From contig CM062297.1 in assembly GCA_031216915.1 (NCBI GenBank), forward strand, positions 369,471,704 to 369,535,703: 64,000 nucleotides of DNA. Direction: 5' to 3'. The translations under genes were made by a program, and so were the position numbers. Of the stretch, positions 32,846-43,126 are shown piece by piece. A model generated the notes under the pieces. It was not told where the DNA came from and made no database searches. It saw only the letters and a list, made by a program, of their open reading frames with translations. Positions within the stretch are counted from its first letter, which is position 1, and every line of letters begins with the position of its first letter. This stretch comes from Pictodentalium vernedei. Its lineage: Eukaryota > Mollusca > Scaphopoda > Dentaliida > Dentaliidae.

Positions 32846-33827
32846 TGTTACGGTGTGGAAATATTATTGATATTCGTAACAGAAAGAAATCTGAGAATCA
32901 GCAACAAACTTTGAATTTAACTATTCTAAAATTTAATAAAAAAAAAAATTAATATAAAAAAAAAATGATACAAAGATCTTTTACACTGATTGGTTTACAG
33001 AAAATAAAAACAGTGGTACTTATCAATTATTGAATTAGTTTAAAGTACAGTTTGACAGAATCCAGTAATCAGGTGGTGAAGAATCTTGTGAAGAAAGTTA
33101 CCAGCTGGTAGTTTTAAATCCAAGAATGTCTCTTCAGAAACGGTATCCCGTCAATTTGTAATAAAATGTTCACTTAGAAATTTCAGCAGTCTCCAATAAA
33201 ATATAATAAAATGCTCTGCAAAATTCAAATGGAGTAAAAATCCAAGAAGTATTGGCGCCACAGGTAATTTCCAAATAATCCAGTAGAATCCTGGCTTTTC
33301 ACAAAATAATATTATTCTGTTTCACAGAAAGTATAAATTCTCTTTTCCAAGATGAATAGATTCTCTTCAAAATTCTCTTTTGGAATCAATCTTCCAAATT
33401 CACAAAGAAGCACTGCTTCTATAATAAATGCACTGTTCTAAAACAATAATAATTTCCAATGGAAACAACTGAAGTGAGTCTTTCTGAAATGGCTTTCTAA
33501 AAAATGAGTTTTTGAATTCTGTTCACAAACCTTTATATAGTAACCAGATAGAATGTCCTAGAAGATGAAATGTCTACAATGTTCTATCAGTTTCTATCAG
33601 TTTCCAGGTGATTCTGTCACAATCCAAGTAAACAAGGTCCCTGACCTACTTAAACAATCAACAGCTATATGTACAATAATTGTAGATCAGTGTAACAAAG
33701 ATGTAAACAAGGTCACTGAGTGCAAATGAGTGAGACCAAGCAGAAAATGCAGAAATAAAAAATATCTTTCTCATATAATTATCTACTAAGGATATATCAA
33801 TCTCAATATAATATGAGGGCTATAACA
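32846..33827 (-). repeat. 3' LTR (982 bp)
   Basis: In element direction it begins tgttatagcc and ends ccgtaaca. A TATA box (tatataaagg in element direction) lies at 33530-33539. Confidence 0.93.
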
Positions 33828-33842
33828 CACCCCGCCTTAAAA
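33828..33842 (-). other. Polypurine tract
   Basis: In element direction ttttaaggcggggtg abuts the start of the 3' LTR. It would prime plus-strand DNA synthesis. Confidence 0.7.
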
Positions 33843-34010
33843 GAAAAAGTCTGAAGGTACTGAAAACTTTTTATATAATTTTAACAGTCTCTGACTGGTT
33901 TACAATACACACACACTATAATCTTCACAATTTTTTTTTTTTTTTTTTTTCTTCTCAAAATAAACATATATACACTTGAAGTGAATAGGGACCGATCATA
34001 TCATTTTAAA

Positions 34011-35389
34011 TTAGGATATTCTCGAAAGAGCATCAGCTACAACATTATCTCTTCCCGAAATATGCCTAATCTCTAAATTATGTTCTTGAAGGGCTAAACT
34101 CCACCGCATAATCTTTGATTCTTGTTTTTCATTTTATTGATAAAAGTTAAGGGGTTATGATTGGTGTAAACTGTAATTGGGCATTGGGTGCTTCCTAGAT
34201 ACACATCAAAATGGGTTAATGCCAAAATTAGAGCCAAAGTTTCTTTTTCTACTGTAGAGTAATTCTTTTGATGTTTGAGAAATTTTCTGGAGAAATAACA
34301 TACAGGGTGATCAATACCTTGGGAATCTTCCTGGGCAATATACCCACCTGCTCCATTGTCACTCGCATCTATAAATAATTTGAAGGGCTTTTCATAATTG
34401 GGACTGGCCAGGACAGGGGAATTATTTAATAAAGTTTTTATTCTGTTAAAGGATTTCTGGCACTCCTCAGTCCAAACAAACCCAACCCTTTTGCTCAATA
34501 AACTGGTCAAAGGGGAGACAACATCTGAGAAATATAAACAAAATTTTCTATAATATCCAGCCATGCCTAAGAAACTCAGGAGCTCTTTTTTAGAGCTTGG
34601 TACTGGAAAATTTACAATGGCATCAACTTTTGCCACAATCGGCCTCACCTGCCCCTGACCCACAACATGCCCTAAATAATTTACAGTTGCTTTGCCAAAT
34701 TCTCATTTTACCAAGTTAATAGTCAGGTTGGCTTGGGTCACTTTGTCAAAAAATTCTTGAATATGCTTTAGATGATCAGCCCAATTTGTATCTGTGTGTA
34801 TAATAACATCATCAATATAAGCTTCACTGTGATCTAGGTCTGCAATTAAGTGGTTAACCATGCGCTGGAACGTTGCCGGAGAGTTTTTCATGCCAAAAGG
34901 GGTTACTTTATATTGATACAACCCAAATAGGGTAACAAAAGCAGATATTTCTTTTGCTTTTTCTGTTAAAGGGACTTGCCAATAACCCTTTAACAAGTCA
35001 AATTTAGTCACAAATTTAGCATGGCCAAGTTTGTCAATGCAGTCATCAATTCTTGGAATTGGATAATTGTCTGTTTTGGTGAGGCTGTTCACTTTACGGT
35101 AATCTGTACAAAATCGGTAACTCCCATCAGGTTTTGGGACAAGTATACAGGGCGAACTCCAGTTGGTATGGCTAGGTTCTATGATATCATTGTCCAGCAT
35201 ATACTGTATTTCCTTTCTCATGATCTGAGCTTTGAAAGGGTTCAATCTATATGGATGCTGTTTGATGGGATTTGCCTCTCCTACATCAACATCATGAAAA
35301 ATAACAGATGTCCTACTAGGCACATCGGGAAATAAGTGTTGATATTTGAAAATTAAATCAACTAAATCGTTTCCTTGTTCAGGCAGTAA
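34011..35389 (-). pseudogene. Reverse transcriptase and RNase H of the LTR element
   Basis: The RT frame (from about 35389 to 34703) has the fingers motif WSSPCILVPKPDGSYRF, the catalytic FDLLKGYWQVPL and YIDDV, and FGMKNSPATFQRM. An in-frame TGA at 34703-34705 stands where a Cys codon is expected after NLVK. The same frame then continues with FLGMAGYYRKF (connection/thumb) into RNase H: LFIDASDNGAGG, VEKETLAL and VYTNHNPLTF. The last normally contains Asp in TDH, here Asn. A one-base loss near 34110 shifts the frame; the remaining end reads ISGRDNVVADALSRIS before TAA at 34011. RNase H is the last domain, with only ~180 bases to the polypurine tract. Confidence 0.92.
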
Positions 35390-36983
35390 ATATCTATTTT
35401 ATTTTGTAGATCTCTCAGGACATCTGAGTTCTGTAACTTAAGAGGTACTTTTTCACTGCCTTCATGAACATCCTCCACAGGATTTTCCAGCTCATCCATG
35501 TGGGTGACTGTTGAGACTGGTAGAGAGTTTGGGTCTCTCTCATAATATGTTTTCAACATATTTATATGGCACAGCTGAGTATTTTTGAGTCTATCGGGAG
35601 TCTCAACAACATAATCAGTATCACTTATCTTGTGCTTTACAATATAAGGGCCTGAATATCTTGCTTGTAAAGCATTGCCCTTTAAAGGGAATAATACTAG
35701 CACCTTGTCCCCAGGTTTAAAGGTGCAAAATTTCGCCTTTTTATCATACCAGGTCTTCATATGACTCTGGGCTTTCTGTAAATGTTTATTTGCCATTTCT
35801 CTGGCCTGGTGCAATTTTTTCTTAAAAGTGGACACATAGTCCAGAAGAGAAATTTCAGGTGGCTCTTCCTCGAGCCATTTCTCCTTCAAAGCAGTGAGTG
35901 GACCCCTCACTGAGTGTCCAAACACTAATTCAAAAGGGCTGAACCCCAGAAATTCCTGTACAGTATCACGGACTGCAAATAAGAGGAGATGTACTCCTTC
36001 ATCCCAATCCTTCTCATTATCCTCCCCATAGGCCTTTATCATGGTCTTCAGTGTTTGATGGAAGTGTTCAAGAGCACCTTGACTTTCGGGATGATAGGCA
36101 CTTGATGTGTACTGCTTAATTTTGAGCTCATATATCACCTGCTGAAAAATGTTTGACATAAAATTTGAGCCTTGGTCTGATTGCACTGACCTGGGAAGAC
36201 CGAAAGTCGTGAAAAATTTTATCAAGGCCTTAACTATAGTCTTAGTTTTAATATTTCTTAGTGGAATAGCTTCAGGAAATCGTGTAGAAGCACACATGAT
36301 GGTAAGAAGATATTCATTTCCAGATCTTGTTCTAGGCAATGGGCCAACACAATCAACAATAATTCTACTAAATGGCTCCTCAAAAGCAGGGATTGGTTGA
36401 AGGGGAGCAGGAGAATCTTCTGGTTGGGTTTTCCTACAATTTGACAGGTGTGGCAGGTCTTACAAAATTCAACAACATCCTGTCGAAGCTTGGGCCAGTA
36501 AAAACACTGTTGAATATGAGAGTAGGTTTTCCTAACTCCCAAATGTCCAGCCATTGGATTTTCATGAGCCAGGCTTATTATTTCATTCCGGTATTTAGTG
36601 GGGACAACTATTTGATAAATAACCTCCCAATCACTATTGGAGGGTACTTCTGGTGGTCGCCATTTCCTCATGAGTACATCAGATTTTTTAAAATAACAGA
36701 CAGGGGAGTTTTGGGCTTCTGCCTCTGTGAGAGCCCTTTCACGTGGCTCGGCAAGGTCAGGATCACTTTCCTGTTCCTGAATTAAAGATGTCCGGGAAAT
36801 GACATTCAAGGAGGTTCCCCTATCACTCTCAGGTGTAGTGGCCTCTTTACAATTTCTAGAGGAGTCATCACACTGACTCAAAAATGTCTGAGACAAATCA
36901 ATATCTTCAGAATCCGTAATTCTGTGACTGTTCTTATCCTCAGCTTTGCTGTTTAAATCAACATAATTGAGGTTGTTACCAAC
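35362..36983 (-). pseudogene. Integrase of the LTR element
   Basis: It begins after the TAG that ends the gag-protease frame. It has an HHCC zinc finger (GHLGVRKTYSHI, then CKTCHTCQ) and a one-base frameshift near 36410. The core follows with catalytic Asp in RIIVDCVGPL, Asp in VQSDQGSNF and Glu in GALEHFHQTL; the second Asp and Glu are 35 residues apart. A C-terminal domain follows (PGDKVLVLFPL, LQARYSGPYIV, VETPDRLKNTQLCHINML), as in gypsy-type integrases. The frame stops at 35362, but the RT frame opens one base off at about 35390, showing that INT and RT once were one polyprotein in this order. Confidence 0.93.
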
Positions 36984-38746
36984 CTAAGCTTTCTTTGCCA
37001 TGGACCGAGTCACAGCACATGCTGGAAAGGCAAAAGGAAAACATTCCTTCAAATTAATAATACTTTCATCTGTGCTCGGCTTATCCACCACTCGAGGTTC
37101 TACAGTGACTTTGTCACCAGCAAAGTCATTTCCCAATAATAAAGAAATACCTTTTACAGGTAAAGTAGCTCTGATTCCTACTGTCACAGTCCCATTTACT
37201 AAACTGCTTTTTAAATTTATTTTATGAAGTGGGACATTTAAAGAATTTGACTCAATACCCGATATCAGAACTTGTGCCCCTGTAGCACTTTCTTCAGAAA
37301 ATGGCAAAATGCCTTCTAACATTAAAGACTGAGTAGCCCCTGTGTCTCTCAGTATTTTTATTAGTAAGGAACAGTGTTTATCCCCCTCAAGGGAAACAAA
37401 GCCTTCAGAAATAAATGGCTTATAATTTTCTAAAGCATCTTGCTTTATTACATAATTTTCAGGGCATGGAGCACATGCTAGTGCATTCTGTGAAGTAGAG
37501 GACTCATTTTTCCTTTTTAACAGCCAGCAATCAGATAATAAATGTCCTGGTTTCTTACAATAATTACAGGTTTTATTTGAACTGTTGGGTCGTAATGGTG
37601 TTGGACTGGCATTAGGTGACTTATTCTCATTAGGCTTCCTATTAAATTTGGGTGGTGAAAAGTTTGGAGGACTGGAAGGATGAGTTTTATCTGAAGTTGG
37701 TCTAGGTCCACCTTGGAAAGAATTCTTGTGAAGCCAAAAATTTGTAGAGTTACGACTCATTTTATGAGTTAAGGCATAGTCATCTGCTAGTACTGCTGCT
37801 CTGTTCAAAGTGTCAACTTTTTGTTCATCCAGGTGGGCCTTTATATCTGAATGTATCTTTCCTTTGAACTCTTCAATTAGCATCATTTCTTTTAATTTAG
37901 AGAAATCTTTCCCTATTTCTTTTGAATGGCACCACCTGTCAAATAAATTTTGCTTCTCTCTGGCAAATTCCACATGAGTTTGATTTTCGTTTTTATAATA
38001 ATTTCTGAATTTCTGCCGTAGGCCTCTGGAACAAGTTCATATGCCTTAAAGTATAGCCTCTTTAACAGTGTCATAATTATTGCTTTGCTCTGAAGATAGA
38101 GCAGAATAGATTTCTTGGGCCTTCCCTTTCAAAACACTTTGCAATAGCAAAGTCCAGACATCCCTTGGCCATTCTAAACTTGTTGCCACTTTTTCAAAAT
38201 GTAAAAAATATTTATCAACTTCTTTTTCTTGAAAGGGGGGAACTAGCCTAACATGTTTAGTTGCATCAAATCTACTTGGTAAAATTACATTTGAGCCTTG
38301 TCGTTGAGATTCCAATTCTTTTATTTTTATTTCCTTTTGAATTTCTAATTCTTTTAAGTGCATTTCTTTTTGAGTTTCAATTTCCCTTAATTTTAATTCC
38401 CTATCCTCTTTTTCCTTTTGAAAAAAATTTCTTTTAATTTAATTTCATTTTCCTGTCTTTTCATTTCTTGTTGCATTTCTAACTTTTTTAATTCTAATTT
38501 CTTGAGTTCAAGGTCATCAGTAGGTTGTGGTTCAGAGGGGGGAGTTTCAGACTGAGGCAAAAGACCTTCTTCCATGTAATGATTAACAATGAGCTGTTTA
38601 AGTTTATGTTTGTTCAGACCAGGGTTGGCAGGGAATTTTAGATAATGAGCAAGTTGGAATAAATCCTCCTTCTTAAGAGATTCTAAAAGGGCCAATCTAG
38701 GAGAGCTTTCAAATTCAGATATAAATTCTGTCACAATAAACACCAT
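36984..38746 (-). pseudogene. Gag and protease of the LTR element
   Basis: The start is ATG at 38744-38746, about 130 bases inside the primer site. The N-terminal ~80 residues are followed by a long Lys/Glu coiled coil (ELKKLELKKLEMQQEM). A one-base indel lies in a homopolymer at 38421-38427. The capsid-like part follows (LPSRFDATKHVRLVPPF, YFLHFEKVATSLEWPR, LLLQSVLKGKAQEIYSAL). Two compensating indels at about 38010-38046 leave TAA and TGA in between. Then come FAREKQNLFDRWC, a CCHC knuckle (CNYCKKPGHLLSDC) and an aspartic protease motif (LRDTGATQSLM). It ends at TAG 36984-36986, in the same frame as the following integrase zinc finger. Confidence 0.9.
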
Positions 38747-38878
38747 GATGAAAAGGTTTGTTGGTTCTCAGATTATATAAATAATAATACTGAAATTTTC
38801 TAAGAAAATTTAAATGTTTTGAAAGTGAGCCAAAATAATAATTGCAATTTGCAATTTTCTCGTTATCTAATATTCAAT

Positions 38879-38896
38879 CTCGGCAACGAGCCCCCA
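38879..38896 (-). other. Primer binding site, tRNA-Pro-like
   Basis: In element direction tgggggctcgttgccgag begins 5 bases after the 5' LTR. Its first 11 bases match the complement of the 3' end of animal tRNA-Pro as known from retroviral primer sites (tgggggctcgt); the rest does not. Confidence 0.7.
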
Positions 38897-38901
38897 ATTT
38901 C

Positions 38902-39883
38902 TGTTACGGTGTGGAAATATTATTGATATTGGTAACAGAAAGAAATCTGAGAATCAGCAACAAACTTTGAATTTAACTATTCTAAAGTTTAATAAAAAAA
39001 AAAATTAATATAAAAAAAAAATGATACAAAGATCTTTTACACTGATTGGTTTACAGAAAATAAAAACAGTGGTACTTATCAATTATTGAATTAGTTTAAA
39101 GTACAGTTTGACAGAATCCAGTAATCCAGTGGTGAAGAATCTTGTGAAGAAAGTTACCAGCTGGTAGTTTTAAATCCAAGAATGTCTCTTCAGAAACAGT
39201 ATCCCGTCGATTTGTAATAAAATGTTCACTTAGAAATTTCAGCAGTCTCCAATAAAATATAATAAAATGCTCTGCAAAATTCAAATGGAGTAAAAATCCA
39301 AGAAGTATTGGCGCCACAAGTAATTTCAAAATAATCCAGTAGAATCCTGGCTTTTCACAAAATAATATTATTCTGTTTCACAGAAAGTATAAATTCTCTT
39401 TTCCAAGATGAATAGATTCTCTTCAAAATTCTCTTTTGGAATCAATCTTCCAAATTCACAAAGAATCACTGCTTCTATAATAAATGCACTGTTCTAAAAC
39501 AATAATAATTTCCAATGGAAACAACTGAAGTGAGTCTTTCTGAAATGGCTTTCTAAAAAATGAGTTTTTGAATTCTGTTCACAAACCTTTATATAGTAAC
39601 CAGATAGAATGTCCTAGAAGATGAAATGTCTACAATGTTCTATCAGTTTCTATCAGTTTCCAGGTGATTCTGTCACAATCCAAGTAAACAAGGTCCCTGA
39701 CCTACTTAAACAATCAACAGCTATATGTACAATAATTGTAGATCAGTGTAACAAAGATGTAAACAAGGTCACTGAGTGCAAATGAGTGAGACCAAGCAGA
39801 AAATGCAGAAATAAAAAATATCTTTCTCATATAATTATCTGCTAAGGATATATCACGCTCAATATAATATGGGGGCTATAACA
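38902..39883 (-). repeat. 5' LTR (982 bp)
   Basis: Same length as the other LTR, with tg...ca ends. The TATA box (tatataaagg in element direction) at 39586-39595 is the likely promoter of the element. Confidence 0.93.
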
Positions 39884-40286
39884 AGTAGGTCCTGCTAACA
39901 ATAAACAAATAGTCTTCTTGGCTGCCTGTTAGGCCACTGGACATGTACAGGATGTGGTCAGGTGTGAATTTAGGACAATTGTCCAGCCCCTTAAGGGTTA
40001 AAAGTGAAATTGCTATTTTAGAACAAAGTGGCCAACAGCAGCAATGGCTGTGAAAACCCAAAAATGTGGCATCCTCTTCATCTAGTTGACATGCACCACT
40101 GTATTACGTATCATCAAAATGGACCAAGAATTAATTGAGTTAGGGTAATTTCTGTTTCTTGTCGACAGATGGATGGACAGGGGGATGAAAGCCAAATGGT
40201 GGGCCAAAAGATTGATCACTCTATTTCCCGAATTTCTATTGGTTCGCCATTCAACTTTTAATATTTTTCAAGGTTTTGCCTCCAAA

Positions 40287-40660
40287 CAGGGCCGCCGAGA
40301 GGGGGGGAGAGCCTGGGTAGTAACCCCGGGGCCCGGCAGTCTGGGGGGCCCATGAGGATGAAGCCATGCCACCCGAGACAGCTAGTTTGCGAGCTTTTTT
40401 CAATGCCCAGTGTGTGTGAATTGACAGGCAGGCCGCGGGCCCCCGAATTCACTAGTAAGCATATATTCCTTTCAAGAACTGTCTAAGTTATTAGTTATAT
40501 CGTGGGTAGATCAGCCCACAATATGCTGTTCTGTAATTCGGTTATATAGATGTCCCGCTTCGATGTTCCTAGTCAGTTCTGAGAACTGATATTTTCATGG
40601 GTCCTTGGTAAGTTGGGTTTGAAACAAGGGGGCCCAGGTGGTACCATCTATTTTCTCCTG
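40287..40660 (+). mobile_element. GC-rich dispersed element D, copy 1
   Basis: It starts agggccgccgagaggg and shares 'gtaaccccggggcccggcag', 'agacagctagtttgcgagct', 'ccgaattcactagtaagcat' and 'ggtaccatct' with 47519-47972. The terminal inverted match (ccgccgagag ... ctctcggcgg) is complete only in the second copy. Confidence 0.75.
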
Positions 40661-41045
40661 CCTCCAAAACAAAGTTATGAGCACTCACTGGAATAATCTG
40701 GTCAATGAGGAGTCGAAAGTTATTTTTTTGAGGCAAAAAATAAAACTGTTTAGTTATTTGAGAAATGTTTAGGCCAGTTTCATCTTCTAGTCCTTTTCGG
40801 CAGAGATTTAAGTGTTTTACAAGGACCCATACAATTTTAGTGTAAGATATGTTTTATGTTTTTCAGAGTTGTTAGCCATTACATGATGAATCATTACTGG
40901 TGATACCTATATATAAAAGAAAAAAAGAAACTAAGTAATACCAAGTTTCAAAGTTGTCAGATGAGGCCTAAAAATTTACCCAGATTCACTAGAATCAGTT
41001 TTTGATTTCTGTGAACAATCCTGCAGCAAGAATCAATTTTCAGTT

Positions 41046-41172
41046 CTAACCCTTTACCTAACGAATTGGCCAGATCTGACTGCACAATATGCAAATTCAG
41101 CAGTTGAAAATTTTTTATTTTTTTGAAAAACATCATATGACCCACCCATTGGAACAAGCTCAATGAGCTCAA
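41046..41172. mobile_element. PB-A MITE, left half, core type II
   Basis: It starts taaccctttacctaacgaat, runs through catatgacccacccattgg and breaks off at gagctcaat in the hairpin loop. Confidence 0.7.
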
Positions 41173-41318
41173 TAATTTTGAATTTCATAGTAATGTTGGC
41201 CCTTGTGAGTGCAAAGAGAATGTATTCAGTAGTAATAACAAACCTAAAATTTATGTATTCACTAGAGTTTAACCTATAGAGGCTGGTTCTAATTTCTGTG
41301 AGTTTCTTGTCTTACACG

Positions 41319-41638
41319 TACAGTTAAAATTAGAAGTCCTGTCACGAACTGTGTGCTTATCTAGGCTTAATTGCACGTAGGAATTGCGTGCAATTATCAT
41401 ATCGAATGGCATCCAAAGCCCGATAGGTTCTCCTGGTTACTCGTAGCAAACACAGGCAATGTTTCTGCCAATGGACCTGCGGGTTACCCGGAGGTCCATT
41501 GGCTGAAACATTGCTTGTGCACATGCCATATGTACAGAATTTGATAGCCTTACTATGGTCATAATGCGTAGATTAACGTGCAGATCGACGTGCTATTTAT
41601 GCGCATTTCATGACAGGACTTCTATAGTTTTAACTGTA
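41319..41638. mobile_element. Tc1/mariner-type MITE
   Basis: The ends tacagttaaaattagaagtc and gacttctatagttttaactg plus ta are ~25-bp inverted repeats bounded by TA, starting CAGT. This is the mariner pattern. A second strong hairpin (caatgtttc, ccaatggacct / aggtccattgg, aaacattg) sits inside at about 41460-41512. Confidence 0.7.
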
Positions 41639-41667
41639 CATATAAACACTTCTTCCAGCATACCATT

Positions 41668-41842
41668 TTTTGGTTGTCTTTTTATTGATCCAAAACATTG
41701 ATTAAGACCCCTCATTGGAATCAGCTCTTGTGCACATTCCAATGACATGTTTTAAGTTATGTTTGGAGAAATGCAAATAATTTTTTTTTAGCTATTCAAG
41801 ATGTTTTCTTTTCATCTGCTAGTCGTTGTAGTTAAGTGGTTA
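41668..41842. mobile_element. Degraded PB-A MITE, core type I
   Basis: Recognisable only by gacccctcattggaatcagc and the right end gtggttaac; the loop arm is shortened. Confidence 0.45.
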
Positions 41843-41898
41843 ACTTGTATTCAGTTAAATAGAGTACATAAAAGTAATACAAATGTTCATATCATTGT

Positions 41899-42147
41899 TT
41901 AACCTTTTACCAAACTCACACAATATATGAATTTGTTATTTTAATATTTTCTTTCAAAGCCTTCACAAACTTTTAACAAACACATATCACGTGACCCCTT
42001 CCTTGGAACATGCATGATGAGCTCATTCCAGTTAAGGGTCACATGGTATGGTTTTGCTGAAGATTTCTGGAAACTAATTTTTCTTCAACTGCTAAATTTA
42101 GAAATTACATTGATGGTTGTCATCGATTTGTTAGGTAAAGGGATTAA
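41899..42147. mobile_element. PB-A MITE copy, core type II
   Basis: It starts ttaaccttttaccaaactc and ends gttaggtaaagggattaa. The core is catatcacgtgaccccttcc with its complement. Its right end is 96 bases from a PLBD-like exon. Confidence 0.8.
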
Positions 42148-42242
42148 ATCTGTAAACTTCCAAGAGATTATGTCATCATCTAGTAATAAGGGAGGAAGTA
42201 TAAGAACTGAGAACAACTTCACTGGACTGATGTTGCTCATAC

Positions 42243-42443
42243 CAGAATTGTAAGATCCAAATGCCTTGGCCCATTCTTTTCCACTGTTTGCCACCATATT
42301 TGCAACACGAACTCTCTGCCAAGCAAGCAAAGACTGTGGGACAACTGCCTTGTACAATTCTTTGTTGAGAATGTCATTGGTTGTCTGCATCATCACCATC
42401 TGACTTCCAAGAAGATAAAAATCATCTATGGATACCAAATAAC
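42243..42443 (-). CDS. PLBD1-like: Phospholipase B-like protein, exon
   Basis: 201 bp from acceptor ttttcag to donor gtatgagca, phase 1 to phase 1. The peptide YLVSIDDFYLLGSQMVMMQT, then LLAWQRVRVANMVAN and FGSYNS matches the central PLBD block (SxDDFY, QTTN, SLLAWQRVRVANM, YNSG). The first Gly codon is completed by the last G of the exon at 44591-44738. A longer open frame runs past both splice sites but has no similarity outside these borders. Confidence 0.95.
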
Positions 42444-42576
42444 CTGAAAATAATGAAGATAAACAGAGTGGTGCCACATGTACAGCCCAACTGAAAGTTT
42501 TTACCCATAAAGTGCCAACCACATAACTACAATGACTAGCAGATGTTAAAGTTTGTTCACTTATCTTTGCCATGTT

Positions 42577-42618
42577 ACAATTTATGGGAGAGTGCCTAGG
42601 CACTCTCCCATAAATTGT
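42577..42618. repeat. 42-bp perfect palindrome
   Basis: Symmetric about cct|agg at 42597/42598; each arm (acaatttatgggagagtgcc plus t) is the exact complement of the other. A related but interrupted version lies at about 24627-24650. Confidence 0.92.
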
Positions 42619-42754
42619 GACAATTCAAATCAATACAGATGAAATAATTTCACTGCAAAGCTAGTGTGAAACACAACAAGACATGAAGCCTCTCAGTTGC
42701 GGTACTGGCTTTGAGCACTGAAACAGTTAATTCCAAAACTGAAAAAAGCATTGT

Positions 42755-43113
42755 TATTTATTTATTGTTTTTTAAGGTCACATTCTTATACACAATGGCT
42801 AATCGTGACAACGGCAATTTTACGGGTGGAGGAAGCCGGAGTACCCACCGAGAACCACCGAGCATTGACGAGTATCTGTCAGCTCCTCAACATTCTAACT
42901 CTGTTCTAGCTCGACTCAAGCATGGTTACAGCAGTTGAAGACATGTGTACCATTGATGTGCAGTACACCTTACTACACGACATCATCGTGCCCCCATGTA
43001 CCAGGATAAAGTGCCTTGCCCAAGGACACTACATGGATCGACCCGGATAGGGATCGAACTCCGGACCTCTAGCATAGAAGTCCAACAGTCTACCACTGAG
43101 ACACCACGCTCCC
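42755..43113 (-). repeat. tRNA-derived SINE (family S) with target duplication
   Basis: Head on the right: tctcagtggtagactgttgg (box A-like) and ggagttcgatccct (box B-like) on the minus strand. Flanks aaaaagcattgtt (from 42743) and aaaaagccttgtt (from 43114) form the duplication. Confidence 0.8.
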
Positions 43114-43126
43114 AAAAAGCCTTGTT

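Larger units (their letters stand above)
32846..39883 (-). mobile_element. Ty3/gypsy-like LTR retrotransposon with INT before RT (Gmr1-like)
   Basis: This 7038-bp element is read on the minus strand. In order it has: 5' LTR (38902-39883), a tRNA-Pro-like primer site, gag with zinc knuckle, protease, integrase, reverse transcriptase, RNase H, polypurine tract and 3' LTR (32846-33827). Both LTRs are 982 bp and differ at roughly 12-14 sites (about 1.3 percent), indicating a fairly recent insertion. Sequence motifs are Ty3/gypsy-type, but the order INT-RT-RH is the Ty1/copia one. This combination defines the Gmr1-like group described from deuterostomes. The copy is inactive: frames are broken in gag, between domains and in RNase H. 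It lies in the 12.7-kb PLBD-like intron, antisense to nothing else, in the same direction as the gene. Confidence 0.93.
32775..40009. mobile_element. TTAA-flanked MITE (PB-V), split by the LTR retrotransposon
   Basis: The parts are 32775-32845 (ttaacccttaaagaccta at its left end) and 39884-40009 (ccccttaagggttaa at its right end). The flanking TTAA is duplicated compared with the intact R-like unit just upstream (gtttaaaaagtg). A TTAA duplication with CCC...GGG ends is the piggyBac signature. A related fragment lies near 6065-6125. Confidence 0.7.

Noticed and set aside
35021..35335. 104-codon plus-strand ORF in the LTR element
   Set aside because: It is antisense to the reverse transcriptase core, which carries all the conserved motifs.
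42085..42603. 172-codon minus-strand ORF
   Set aside because: Only the part between the splice sites (42243-42443) resembles PLBD proteins. The rest is intron, a PB-A MITE and half of a palindrome.
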